Shown here: positions 49,201 to 60,900 of the stretch, in pieces | Layout of the letters: each line of letters opens with the position of its first letter | Position numbering within the stretch: position 1 is the first letter of the stretch | Assembly: GCA_002179805.1 (NCBI GenBank) | Contig: NAVB01000211.1 | Coordinates: 62,001-126,000 of the forward strand | Origin: Acanthamoeba lenticulata | Lineage: Eukaryota; Discosea; Longamoebia; Acanthamoebidae | DNA: 64,000 nt | Direction: 5' to 3' | The notes under the pieces: model-generated | What the model was told of the DNA's origin: nothing | The model's input: only the letters and a program-made list of their open reading frames with translations | Database searches by the model: none | Translations under genes and position numbers: made by a program

Positions 49201-49530
49201 GCGCGCGAGACGTACGTCTTGACCTCCAGCCCAACAGCTGCACGTGCCTCATGTGCTGCCCCCAAACAAAAACAGACTGCAGGCGCTGCGGAAGGACGTG
49301 ACGGCCAAGTGCTATGGAGGCGACATCACCCGAAAGCGAAAGCTGCTCGAGAAGCAGAAGGAGGTGCGACCCTTCCTGTGGCTGCTTCCTCTGGCGGATT
49401 GTTTCGTAGAAGCTGAGATGAAAACTAACCACAAACCAAAAACCAGGGCAAGAAGCGCATGAAGACCATCGGCAACGTGCAGTTGTCGCAAGACGCCTTC
49501 TACAGCATCCTGAAGAAGACCGACGAGTGA
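46215..49530 (+). CDS. GUF1: Mitochondrial elongation factor 4 (GUF1/LepA GTPase)
   Basis: ATG 46215; stop 49528-49530; ten or more exons. The first exon encodes an Arg/Ser/Ala-rich, acid-poor leader ([23 protein letters not shown]) typical of a mitochondrial presequence. The GTPase domain follows: [20 protein letters not shown] (G1), GITVRAHT (switch I region), LIDTPGHVDF across the 46945-47039 intron (G3), NKIDLPTS (G4) and LSASGKTG (G5). Domain II has [21 protein letters not shown]. The LepA-specific parts are [58 protein letters not shown] and the C-terminal [24 protein letters not shown]4 back-translocates or rescues ribosomes in mitochondria. The P-loop has HIDHGKTT where bacterial LepA mostly has HIDHGKST. 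The exon 1-exon 2 join (GAAE to [11 protein letters not shown]) is my best guess. Confidence 0.92.
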
Positions 49531-49590
49531 CGACGATAAAAAGTAAAATAAAAGAAGAAAAAAAAACGAAAAGTGTCAAACAAGCAACAG

Positions 49591-50775
49591 ATGCAATCGA
49601 TCGAAGAAGAGCTACGCAGAGCATCTGAATTAGAAGACTACGAATCCGGCGCGCAACCAGTTGCGAACAAGAAGCGCAAGGCCACCGCCGCCAGCCCTCA
49701 CGCTACCACTGCCGCCGGTGAGCGGACGGTGGTGGGCGACCTAATGGGGGAGCTTGTGGCGTTGGTCTTCCAGTTTGTGGAGCCGCTCGCCTTGCCCGCC
49801 TGCCGTGCCGTGTGCAGCAAGTGGAATCAGGCGCTCGTGCAGCACGCCCCCGCGATGATGGTGCTGAGTCGAAAGTGGAACCTAGTGGCCTTGGTCTTGG
49901 CCCGGGACGTTGGCTGTTTTGCATCACAGGTGGCAGGCAAGGGCTGGTTTTCCATGCTGCAGTGGGCGCGCGCCAATGGCTGCCAGTGGAGCGAGGGCAC
50001 CTGTACCGCTGCCGCCAAGGGAGGCCACTTGGACGTGCTCCAGTGGTTGCGCGCCAACAATGCCCCGTGGTCTGTGCGGACTTGCAGTGCTGCAGCTGAG
50101 AGCGGCCACCTGGCTGTGCTCCAGTGGTTGCGCGTTAATGGCTGCCCATGGGACGAGCGGACCTGTGCCGATGCCGCTGGAGGAGGCCACCTGAAGGTGC
50201 TCCAATGGGCGCGCGCCAACGGCTGTCCCTGGGGCTATACGAAATGCACCAACAACGCGGCTGAGAACGGCCACATGACCGTGCTCCAGTGGGCGCGCCA
50301 AAACGGCTGCCCGTGGGACAGGCGGACCTGCACAGCCGCAGCCTTCGGAGGCCATCTGGAGGTGCTCCAGTGGTTGCGCGCCAACGGTTGCCCCTGGGAT
50401 GCGAATACCTGCTCATCCGCAGCCTTCAGAGGCCACCTGAAGGTGCTCCAGTGGGCGCGTCAAGAAGGCTGCCCGTGGGACGAGGAGACCTGTACCTCTG
50501 CAGCCAACGGAGGCCATCTGGAGGTGCTCCAATGGTTGCATGCAAAGGGCTGCCTCTTGGACAAGTCGGTCTCTGCCCGTGCGGCTGCAAAAGGCCACCT
50601 GGCCGTGCTCCAGTGGTTGCAGGCCAACAACGCTCCGTGGGACGAGGACACCACCTGCCAAGCAGCCCTCGGAGGCCATCTGGAGGTGCTTAAGTGGTTG
50701 CGCGCCAACGGCTGCCCCTGGGACCAGTGGACCTGCGGCTGGGCCGCCAGCAGAGGCTACCGGGAGGTGCTCTAG
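49591..50775 (+). CDS. F-box-like / ankyrin-like repeat protein (copy 2), ends in mid-repeat
   Basis: Intronless, 394 aa from ATG 49591. A Lys-rich lead is followed by the F-box-like motif (MGELVALVFQFVEPLALPACRAVCSKWNQAL) and ten full 27-residue repeats of the HLxVLQWLRANGCPWDxxTC type. The eleventh repeat stops after YREVL at a TAG (50773-50775). The TAG stands exactly where the other repeats have CAG (LQW), and the frame stays open for about 27 further codons to a TGA near 50855. This suggests a recent C-to-T nonsense change or, alternatively, a natural C-terminus. It points tail-to-tail at copy 3. Confidence 0.85.
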   Translation: MQSIEEELRRASELEDYESGAQPVANKKRKATAASPHATTAAGERTVVGDLMGELVALVFQFVEPLALPACRAVCSKWNQALVQHAPAMMVLSRKWNLVALVLARDVGCFASQVAGKGWFSMLQWARANGCQWSEGTCTAAAKGGHLDVLQWLRANNAPWSVRTCSAAAESGHLAVLQWLRVNGCPWDERTCADAAGGGHLKVLQWARANGCPWGYTKCTNNAAENGHMTVLQWARQNGCPWDRRTCTAAAFGGHLEVLQWLRANGCPWDANTCSSAAFRGHLKVLQWARQEGCPWDEETCTSAANGGHLEVLQWLHAKGCLLDKSVSARAAAKGHLAVLQWLQANNAPWDEDTTCQAALGGHLEVLKWLRANGCPWDQWTCGWAASRGYREVL

Positions 50776-51850
50776 TGCCCGGGGGACGCCCAGGCCCTGG
50801 CTGTGGTGAAATCGGGCATCTCGATTCACTACGACCACGGGTCATTCCTCCAACAATGATGCAGCAGATGAAGATGAGAACAACTTTTTGATGCCAATGA
50901 CCAGCATGTGCTATTTGTTGAAGTCAATAATGCCGTCATCGCCCCACCAGGTCGAGTTCCGCTCTCTTCTCGGGACAGCCGCTGGCGCGCAACCACTGGA
51001 GCACCTCCAGATGGCCTCCGATGGCTGCTTGGCAGGTGGTGTCCTCGTCCCAGGAGCAGCCGTTTTGGCGCGCCCACTGGAGCACCTCCAAGTGGCCTCT
51101 GCCGGCTGCCCAGCTGCAGGTCCACTGGTCCCAGGGGCAGCCGTTGGCGCGCAACCACTGCAGCACCTCCAGGTGGCCTCCGAGGGCTGCTTGGCGGCAG
51201 GCGTCCTCGTCCCATGGGCAGCCGTTGGCATGTGCCCACTGGAGCACATCGAGATGGCCTCCCAGGGCTGCTTGGCGGCAGGTGTCCTCGTCCCATGGGC
51301 AGCCGTTGGCGTGCGCCCACTGGAGGACATCCAGGTGGCCACCTCCAGCAGCTCTGGCGCATGTGTTGTACTCCCACGGGCAGCCGTTGGCACGTGCCCA
51401 CTGGAGCACTTTCAGATGGCCTCCGAGGGCTGCCTGTGCGCAGGTGTCACTGTTCCAAGGGCAGCCGTTGGCGCGCAACCACTGCAGCACTTCAAGATGG
51501 CCTCCCAAAGCAGCGTTGGCGCAGCTGTCACCGCTCCAAGGGCTAGCCCACGGGCAGCCGTTAGCGTGCGCCCACTGGAGCAGCTCCAAATGGCCTTCCC
51601 TCGCCGCATAAAAGCAAGTTCGCTGATCCCACGGGCAGCCGTTGGCATGTGCCCACTGGAGCAAGGCCAAATGGCCTCCCTTGGCGGCCCTGCTGCAGGT
51701 CCACTGATCCCACGGGCAGCCGTTAGCGCGCGCCCACTTGAGCACGTCCAAGTGGCCCATCAACGCCGCAGAGGAGCAGGTGCTGGAGTCCCACCAGCAG
51801 CCGCTGCGGCGAGCCCACTGGAGCACCGAGAGCCAGCCCTTTCTCGCGAG
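49960..51850. repeat. Inverted paralogous repeat arrays (81-nt units) around a 160-bp spacer
   Basis: About ten 81-nt units on the plus strand (49960-50775) face about eleven on the minus strand (50936-51850). Blocks such as GGAGGCCATCTGGAGGTGCT recur across units and across the two arms. Such an arrangement can pair as a large cruciform or as a long dsRNA if both genes are read through, and it invites gene conversion. Confidence 0.75.
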
Positions 51851-52153
51851 CCGCGAGGCATATTCACTGCCTCCTCCTCTTCCTCGTACTCTTCTGACTG
51901 CTTCGAGCGTCGGGACCTGAAGTTTTCCAACGAGGCGAGCTGCCGCCACATGGTGCAGTTGGAGGGCATCGGCCCACGTGCTGCACACGGCGCGGCAGGC
52001 CAGCAGGGCGTCAGGCTGTACGAAGGTGAGAATGCACGCGACGAGCTCCACCATGAGGTCACCCATGCCTTGCTCGGCAGCAGCCGTTGTTTCCCTGGGC
52101 TCACTCGTTGCGCTCATCCTGCTTGTTCTCTCTCCTTCGGTTTGCCAATTCAT
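50936..52153 (-). CDS. F-box-like / ankyrin-like repeat protein (copy 3)
   Basis: Intronless, about 405 aa; ATG at 52151-52153 (MNWQTEGERTSRM), stop 50936-50938. The F-box-like lead (MVELVACILTFVQPDALLACRAVCSTWADAL) is followed by about 11-12 repeats of the HLEVLQWARANGCPWD type and a short distinct tail (GCPEKRAELDLVGR). One repeat carries an ASPWSG insertion near 51540. Sequence and order are closest to copy 2, with which it forms an inverted pair 160 bp apart. The function is probably substrate recruitment to a ubiquitin ligase, by family analogy. Confidence 0.85.
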   Translation of the reverse strand: MNWQTEGERTSRMSATSEPRETTAAAEQGMGDLMVELVACILTFVQPDALLACRAVCSTWADALQLHHVAAARLVGKLQVPTLEAVRRVRGRGGGSEYASRLARKGWLSVLQWARRSGCWWDSSTCSSAALMGHLDVLKWARANGCPWDQWTCSRAAKGGHLALLQWAHANGCPWDQRTCFYAAREGHLELLQWAHANGCPWASPWSGDSCANAALGGHLEVLQWLRANGCPWNSDTCAQAALGGHLKVLQWARANGCPWEYNTCARAAGGGHLDVLQWAHANGCPWDEDTCRQAALGGHLDVLQWAHANGCPWDEDACRQAALGGHLEVLQWLRANGCPWDQWTCSWAAGRGHLEVLQWARQNGCSWDEDTTCQAAIGGHLEVLQWLRASGCPEKRAELDLVGR

Positions 52154-52268
52154 GGCCAAAATTAATGGACTGCCCCACGTTTAAGTTAAAACTTGTGTTT
52201 CAGTCGTTCTTGGGCAAACTCTTTGTTGGAGAAAACAAACAAAGCGCGTGGAATACATGGGGGCGGAC

Positions 52269-54697
52269 TCAGTGGCTGAGCGCCTTGAAGAAGTCGTCGC
52301 CCTTGTCGTCGACGATCACAAAGGCCGGGAAGTCCTCGACCTCGATGCGCCACACGGCCTCCATGCCCAGCTCCGGGTACTCCAGCACCTCGACCTTCCT
52401 GATGCAGTCCTGCGCGAGGCGCGCGGCCGGCCCGCCGATGGAGCCCAGGTAGAACCCGCCGTACTTCTTGCACGCTGCATTGTGTGCCGCACACGTCAGC
52501 CGTTGGGACCGCAACGCGCCTTTTGGTGGTCGGGGGGGGGGACGTGCCTTCGGTGACCTGCTTGCTTCGGTTGCCCTTGGCCAGCGTGACGAGGCTGCCG
52601 CCGTTCTTCATGAACAGGTCCACATACGAGTCCTGCACACACACACACTTTGGTCAGCGCAACGATGCGAGGGCTCCATCGAGCCGAGAAGAGGGTTCGA
52701 ACCATGCGGCCGGCGGTCGTCGGGCCGAACGAGCCCGAGGCGTAGCCCTCTGGAGTCTTGGCCGGACCTTCAAGAAGAAGAAGAAGAAGAGAGACGTGTC
52801 ATGTCAGTAGAACAGCATGCGCATGATGGGGAAGAGAGGCGCGTAGGGTACCGGCGTAGTAGATGATGTGGTCCTTGGCGTATTGGGGCAGGCCCTGGCC
52901 GCTGTCGAGGCGCTCCTTGAGCTTGGCGTGCGCGATGTCGCGCGCCACCACGAGCGTGCCCGACAGCGACAGCCGCGTCTTGATTGGGTACTTGGACAGC
53001 GTCGCCTGGATCTCCTTCATCGGCCTGCAAGAATAATAAATAAATAAATATTATCAGGATAAAAATAATGAATTTAAAATAAAAATCGTACTTGTTGAGG
53101 TCGACCTTGACGACGGTGTCGGAGAGCTTGTCCTCAGTGATCTCGGGCAGGTACTTGGCCGGGTTGGTCTCGAGCTGCTCGAGGAAGACGCCCTCGGGCG
53201 TGATCTTGCCGACGGCCTGCCTGTCGGCCGAGCAGGACACGCCGATGCCGACGGGGCACGAGGCGCCGTGGCGCGGCAGACGAATCACGCGCACGTCGTG
53301 GCAGAAGTATTTGCCGCCAAACTGGGCGCCAATGCTGGTCTTCTGGGCCAGTTCGAGGATCTTCTTCTCGAGCTCGAGATCGCGGAAGGCGCGGCCGCTC
53401 TTGTTGCCCTCCGTCGGGAGGGTGTCGAGGTACTTGGTGCTGGCCAGCTTGACCGTCTTCAGCGTCGACTCGGCCGACGTGCCTGTGAAGCCGCCCCACA
53501 CATACCACGCATTCCACAAGTGAATACGCGCTTCATGTCTGGAATGCGTGGCAGATACACCCGCGCGCGGCACACAGACGCACCTCCGATGACGATGGCG
53601 AGATGGTAGGGCGGGCAGGCGGCGGTGCCGAGCGAGCGGATGTTGTCGTTGACAAACTTCATCAGCGACTCCGGGTTGAGGAGGGCCTTGGTCTGCTGGT
53701 AGAGGTAGGTCTTGTTGGCCGAGCCGCCGCCCTTGGCGATGAAGTGGAACTTGTAGGCGTTGCCCTCCGTGGCGTAGATGTCGATCTGGGCCGGCAGGTT
53801 GGTCCCCGTGTTGACCTCCTTGTACATGTCAAGCGGCGCCATTTGCGAATACCTGCATGTGTTATTTATTATTATTTATTCGTCCCCATGCTCGAACGTC
53901 AGCGTGATGAAGAAGATGATCATCTCCTTGATGATGACGATGAGAGGGAGGAAGAGGAAGAGGACCTGAGGTTGGTCTGGGTGTAGGTCTGGTAGACGCC
54001 CTGGGAGATGGCGGACTCGTCGTTGCCCGAGGTCCAGACGTACTGGCCCTTCTTGGCCATCACGATCGCCGTGCCGGTGTCCTGGCAGCTGGGCAGGATC
54101 ATGCCCGAGGCGATGTTCGCGTTCTTGAGGAGCTCGAGCGCGACGAAGCGATCGTTGTCCGACGCCTCCGGGTCCTTGAGGATGCTCGACAGCTGCTGCA
54201 GGTGGCCCGGCCTGAGCTCATACGTGTGTGTAAAAGAGGGTGGACGACGTTGGTAAGGCACAGCCTGAAAGGAGGAGGAAGAAGAAGCATGAAAGTACCG
54301 GAGGAGGTGAGAGATATCGCGCATGGCCTCAAAGGTGAGGCGCGAGATGGCCTCATCCTCCACGTGCAGAATCTCACGCCCAGCGACCTTCTCGGTCCTG
54401 ATCAGCCCGCTCTCGGGGCCGAACAACTTCCTGCACAAATGCAGTAGCGGGCATCGGAAAATTAAGCAGCAATTAATGATAGAAAGGGGAAGCAGAAGCA
54501 GGCAACCTGTAGGGAGTAACGGAGAAGGGATCAGCCTGGAAGAGGGGTTCGAATTCGAAAGCTGGAGGCGCCTTCTTGGGGGCGGCCGTGGCCAGGGCCC
54601 TCACGCCCAAAAGGCGGCTCGCAGATCCAGGTGCAGCGAAGCAGGAAGCCGAGCGCGCCGCAGTGGACAAAAAGAGGGGTTGATGAAGGCGGCGCAT
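52269..54697 (-). CDS. Fumarate hydratase, class I (iron-sulfur type), mitochondrial
   Basis: ATG 54695-54697 and TGA 52269-52271; about ten exons. The N-terminus [20 protein letters not shown] and [17 protein letters not shown] is an Arg/Ser/Ala presequence with a plausible processing site. The enzyme follows the bacterial class I fumarase plan: [109 protein letters not shown]. The C-terminal beta part reads [53 protein letters not shown] and [16 protein letters not shown]. Conserved Cys residues for the 4Fe-4S cluster are present. It converts fumarate to malate in the TCA cycle. Animals, plants and yeast use the unrelated class II enzyme. It shares a 284-bp upstream region with the next gene. 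Confidence 0.92.
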
Positions 54698-54980
54698 CGT
54701 CTCTTGATCTTCCCGTTCGAACGCAAGACAAAAACAAATCGGAAATGTTAATTCAAAAAGAAATGGCTAACTCCGGAGCGACTAGTTTGACCTCCAGTCG
54801 CTCCGCTCTTTTCGTCCAACCAGGAAAGTCTAGAGCGAGATTTCACACGGTGCGAATTATCGCTCTGGTCGCGAGGCAAAGAAGTTCATCTGTTTTGATA
54901 CAAGGAGAAGGAAGGGAAGGGAGGGGAAGGCCCCGACTGCTGGCCCTTGATGCTCGTTTATTTTTGCAGAATATCTTTCA

Positions 54981-57900
54981 ATGACACCTCCTTCTGCTTC
55001 CTCCCGATGTAGGCGGAGTAAACTTTCTTCTTCGCGTCTCGCTATCTTCGTCTTCTTCTTCTTTTTCGTTCTTTACCTCGATCTTGCTTCTACCTCAAAT
55101 ACCACAACCCCCTCTCCACAACCTATGATCAAGTCAGCCAGCTACAGCAATCGAATAGCCACCATCATCGGCCGCTACGGTGGGACGGTGCAGACCGAAC
55201 TTTACCGCTTTCTCGACGTCTCCTTCTCTACGCCCATGTACGCGCGGGTGGATTCCCTTCTCTGCCCCGCTGCGGCCGATTCTGCTGGCCAGCCCAGCGC
55301 CGCATGCCTCGCTGCATCGGCTTCCTCCTGTGGAAACACATCAACTTTGCCCGAGTGTCCAGATTCTTCAACCCACATCTGCCTGAAGCCGGGCCAAGGT
55401 TCACACTCCCATCCCGAACGAGGGCCCAAATATGTGCTTTCGTTACAAGATGCGTTTTATTGTTGTTCTTTTTCTTGTTCTTAGTTATATTTTTGGTGCA
55501 AACTTCCCACTTTTATTTATTAGGTCAATCAGGAAATGATATTTTATTTATAGAGCTGACATTCTTTCTTATTCGCCAGATGCCGTGCGAGTGGAGGCCA
55601 CGAACTACACGTTCAACTACTTCTCCATCCCGGTCCCGGCCTGCGGCAGTGTGCTCGTCTACGTGCGACCCATCCGCGGCGATCCCGACCTCTACCTGAG
55701 CCAGACGACGGCCTACCCCACGTCGGTCGACTACACCTGGTACGGCGGCCCTCAGCCCATCGCTCGCCCGCTCGCGGCGCAGCTGCTCATGCGCCACTGG
55801 CCTGCGGCAGGAGTTCGATCTCCGGCTCGCTCACGCCAGAGTGGCACGCCTTCTGCTGCGGTGCGCCCACGTTCACGTCGGGTCAGCTTCTCTACGCCGG
55901 CGTCTACGCCTTCACAGCCACCGCCTACGACATTTATGTCCGAGGTCTTCACCTCCCCTCTTCTATGCCTTTTTTATTTTTATTTTTTATTTTATTTTTT
56001 GTTAACAAAAGCTTATTCCTACAGATATCAGGGACCCTCTGCCAATCACCACCTTCTACCCCTTTGGTGCGGACACAACACAGCCGAGCGCGTGGGATGA
56101 ATTGAGCTCCAACTGACGTGGTGGTGATGGTGGCTGTTGTGCTTCAGCCAATATGCGGCTCAAGTGCCCAGCCGGCGACAACTCGACATTCGAGTGCGAG
56201 ACGATGAATCCAGACCCGTACGTGACCAAGTGCGACATCACACAGGCCCTTCCCGCCGTCGACGAGAACTACTCGCGGTTGGCCACCGACAGCAATCCCT
56301 TGTACGACCCGTCCCTCCCCCCTCCTCTCGACCGCGTCCACGTCCCAAGCCAGTGTGGTGAGGCTCATGCCGAGAGGCGCGCTCGTCATGTGGCACAGGG
56401 TCGAAGATTACGAGTTCCAGCCCGTGTCAGGGCTCTTTCTGGCCTACCAGAGCGTCGCGTACATGTCCGTCATGGGCGGGGTCGTCATCGAATTTATGTA
56501 TGACATCGAACTGTGCAACGGGTCGTTCACCAACCTCTACGACAGCTCTTTCACGCCGGCCGAAGAACCGGTGCGTGTGCTGCCGCCTTGACCCGAGGCC
56601 CTTGTGCCCAACCTTGGTGTGTGGACTGACGTGGTGATGATGGCGATGATGATGGTCTGCAGCGTATGACCGCCGAGTCGTTCAAGTTCGCGTCGTACAC
56701 GCCGACGTGCGACGACCAGGCCTTCACCCGAGTTGCGAACCAGATCAACCAGCTGGGCGCCCTGTACAACAATGCCACCTCCTTCTCCGAGTTCTCGCAG
56801 ATCCAAGGCGCCGCCAAGGACTATGTCACAGGGTGCGCGTCCATCTCACTCTCCAAGTCCGGACGCCGATGATTCTTTCTCGGCTTACGCACGCACGCGC
56901 ACGCACGCGCAGGGACGCCTGGTACGGGTGCTACCAGCTGGCCAACAACTACCTGCAAGCCTCGTTCGTGCCGATCACCGAGACCACCAAGCGCTGCACG
57001 CTCCTTTCGCTGGACCCGGCCTTCGACTCGGACCCCTGCTGCAACGCCAAGTACACACGCATGCCGATGCTGCTGATGATGATGATGATGTGGAGCTGAC
57101 GCTTCGAGGTGGTGGACAGAGCGGCGTTCGGGGCGTACTGCGCAGCGACCACAAAGACCTACATGGAGACGGTCTATGCACCGGTCAAGGATCAGGTCGA
57201 GTCCCTGTGCGCGGAGGTGCCCGGCTGCATCTACCTCTCGCTCAGCGACTATGCGCGCTTTTCCCAGCGCGAGACCGACCCGACGCGCAACTGCGCTTCC
57301 CTCACCCAAGCCGTACGACGTTGCTCACTCGCCGGCCCTCTTGTCTCTCGCTGCTGACCCTAAGCGCTGGCGCTTGGCTGGTTGTTGTCGACTGCAGTCC
57401 ATCGATGCGCTGCAGTCGATCCCGAACCTGGGGCTGGACTATGACTGCATGGCGCGCGCGACGGGTGTCTACTGCGACGGCACCTCCCTCTACAACTGCG
57501 GGCAGAGCAACCAGGCCTGCTCCATCTTCCACCGGTACGAACCAGCGTCCAGCCCTTGTCCTCGCCCCGCCCCGCTCGAGGCGGCGGAGCGCTGATCAAG
57601 CGGGGGCTGGCCGCGCCAGGTGCACGCGGCCCTGCTCGGTGGACGCCGACTGTGCTGGCGACCAGACGTGCCAGTGGGGCTTGTGCGAGACGCCCTACGA
57701 GAGCGCCCAGCAGATCGATGCCACCACCAAGGCACGCGCCCGCACCAGCATGCTTCGCGGGCAAGCAGGCAGCGTTCGAACCCTCTTGGCCCTTGGGAGC
57801 TGACCTGTTCGTGTGCGTGTGTGGCCTGCAGTGCATGGTCGACCGGATGGACACGCCACTCACCGACCAGCTCCGCACGCAGTGGAACGTCTCCACCTCG

Positions 57901-60900
57901 GCCCCGGCCGACACCTTCTACTCGGTCTTTCGCCAACAGCTTGCCCGCGGTACAATTTTAATGAACTTTAATGAACTTTATTTATTCAATCATTTGAATC
58001 ATTCAAAAAAATGACTCTTTTTTTGGAATAGGCAAATGTCGCGGTGGACCGGAGCTCGACGACTATGGCGAGAGCGACATGGCCAAGGCGTGCCTGGGCC
58101 TCGAGTCGTGCAACTGGGGCGCCTGTATGATCTGGCCGCCGAGCGCCAACCGGACTGGCTGCGCCCAGGCGTGCCTGAACAAGCGCCCGCCCTTTGGCCC
58201 GGCGGACCAGGACCACTTCTGCGGCGTGTGCCAGAGCATCAACCCCGAGTCCTGCTTCGAGGTCCTCCCCCTCGCCCCTTGACCCACTTCGACGTCCTTG
58301 TCCGCTGACCCTTTGCACTGCGCTGCGCTGCACAGATCTCGGAGTGGGAAGGCTGCTACGTACGCGACCCGGACGTGTTCAACCTGGGCTGCGACCTCGT
58401 CGGGGCCGCCTTTGCCAACGACATCGAGTTTGAGTGCGTCTTCAACGCGAGCCAAGTAGGCTCGTCCGAGGCCTGCCTCAACTCGCGCTTCTGCCCTTTT
58501 GTCCGCGAGGAGGTGCCTTCCCCCCTCCCGCCCTCAAGCCCAGCTCGGCCCAGCGTGACTGACCTTCGTGTCGACGATCGTGGCGCAGCGCGGGCTCTAC
58601 GGGGCGGTCCGGACCGTGTGCGATGGGTTCTGCTACGACCCGGCCCTGACCAACGCGTCGGCCTGCCTCGGTCTGTGCAATGCGTCGGGCTACTCGACCT
58701 GCGGGTGGACGGGCCAGGTGTGCCGGATCAAGGACTACACGGACGCGCACAGCTGCATGAGCGCCGGCGCCTCCTGGTGGCCCACGCGCGTGTGGAAGCA
58801 CGGCGCCCTCCAGAACCAGTCCCAATGCGACGCCGGCTACTGCTATCCTCACCTCGGCCTGGATCAGGTGCGTGCGCCGTCCGACCAACGGAAGCAAAGA
58901 AAAGGCGCTGACGTTCCGCGCGCTTTCATGGCAGGCCGCTTGTGAGTCGACGCCGTACTGCACGGCCTCATGCCCGGCCAGCTCCGATGGCCTCTGCGCC
59001 ACCGAGGCCGATTGCACGGCCTCTGGCTTCTGCTCCGACCAGCGCGAGCTAACCCACCCCGACCCCAAAGTGTACGTCGCGGCGCAACGCCCGACTGGGG
59101 CTCAATGATTTCTAACGTCACGGTGCGATGGCGGGCGCGACGACACCACAGGGACGGCGTGTGCGTGTACAGCTATGAGCTGGACGACAACGGCCTGCCC
59201 GGGTGCCCGACCTACACGGTCCACGGCCGTAAGGGTTGCATCGACTACTCGATCACCGACGCCGACACCTGCCTCGGCATCGAGCTGCCCTACACGGGCA
59301 CCACCGAGTGGATGCGCCCGGCCGTCAACAGCGCCGAGTGCCAAGCCCACGGTACCGCAGGACCGCACCCGCTCTGGGACAGCACGCAGCCCGCTCGGGC
59401 CCGAACGCTGACTCGCGTTCATGTCTCTACGCTGCACACAGGGACGGGCTGCTACGAGTATCGCTACACGCGGCTCTACTCGTACATTGGAGATCCGGGC
59501 GACATCTTCCTGAGTCCCAAGAATGAGAGCAACTGCCTGGCCGTCGGCGGCACGCCCACCGCCTACTACACCTGGCACCAGGGCTCCTGGATCTCAGGTC
59601 CGCCGCTTTCGTTCTTTGCCTTCGTTCTTTTCATGTTTTGTTTTTATGTTAACATTTCTTTTCGGCGCAGGCGGGAAGTGGAAGCCGCTGCAGTGGAAGC
59701 AGAGGCAGTGGAAGGTGCTCAACCAGGAGGTGGTCCAAGACTTTAGCTTCGAGGAGTGGTACTACACGGTCTACCCGCAGGCCTACATCCAGCTCTACTT
59801 CCCGGTGCTCAAGTCCGACCAGTACTGCCGCTACAACCGCATCATGGACGTCCTCTCCAAGGTCTCGTGCTCGTGCGAGGACGTGATGGTCCCGCAGTCG
59901 TCCTTCTCCATCCGCTCGCTTCCCGACAACACGCTTTATGAGGCGGAGGCCGGCAACATGACCATCGCCAACACCACCGACGCCAAGACCACCGCCACGT
60001 CCTCGTCGCCTTGCACGTTAGAGCCGAAGATCATGGTCGGCGTCTCCACGCTCTGCACCGGCGTGGACTTTGAGCTCGACGTACGCCTCCTTTACTGTGA
60101 CGTCAGCAATGTCGTCGACAAATAACTCACTGGTGATGGCGTGATGATGGTAGGCATCGCCCTTGGGCCGGCTGTACGTCGACAAGGAGGTGGAGATCAG
60201 CCCGCGCTGCGTGGAGGGCCGCGCGTTCTCGCTCAGCGCGTCGCAGTTGCAGCGCAACGACCCTCAGTTCTTCTTCTCCGACCTCTACCTCCGGACGCTG
60301 GCCTCCTTCCCGTCCAACTTTTCTATCATCGAGGTCCTTCATCTTTTGCTACTTCGCCTTTTCTGTCGACTCGACTGACTGACTGTTCCTGCGCGCCCAC
60401 AGAACTCGCACGGCGTGGTGGTGGCGCAGTTGATCGGCGATGGCGCGCAGTTCCTGTTCTACGACGTGCGGACGAGCGTGCCGCAGGGCGTCATCCTCAA
60501 CCCCTACAAGGGCAACGTCACCATCTGTCTCTTCAAGCGGGCCGACATCGCGCTCGAGCCCCGCTTCTCCGTCTTTGGCTTTGCCACCGCGTAAGTGGAC
60601 TGACATCATTTTTCGTTAATTTCAATTAACTTATAATTACTCTTTTCTTTTCTTTCTTTCTTTTTGCAAAAATTAATTCACATTTGTTTGGCTTGGATTG
60701 GACAGGACGACGGACCTGACCAAGTTCAGCATCCTGACAAGCTGGAACGTGTGGACGATGCGCGAGGGGTCCGACCTGCTCATCTGCGGCTCTCTGCCCT
60801 ACCCGCTGCCCATCTCCGACCGCTCGGCCGTGTTCCCGATCTACCGCGCGGGCGACGGGTGGCAGGACACGACGTTCTACTCGTCGCAGCCCGTGGCCAC

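Noticed and set aside
50888..52165. Plus-strand open frame opposite ankyrin-like copy 3
   Set aside because: Same cause as above; the minus strand carries the F-box lead and HLEVLQW repeats.
52680..52705. GGGTTCGAACC resembling a tRNA T-loop
   Set aside because: No acceptor, D or anticodon arm around it; it lies in a fumarase intron.
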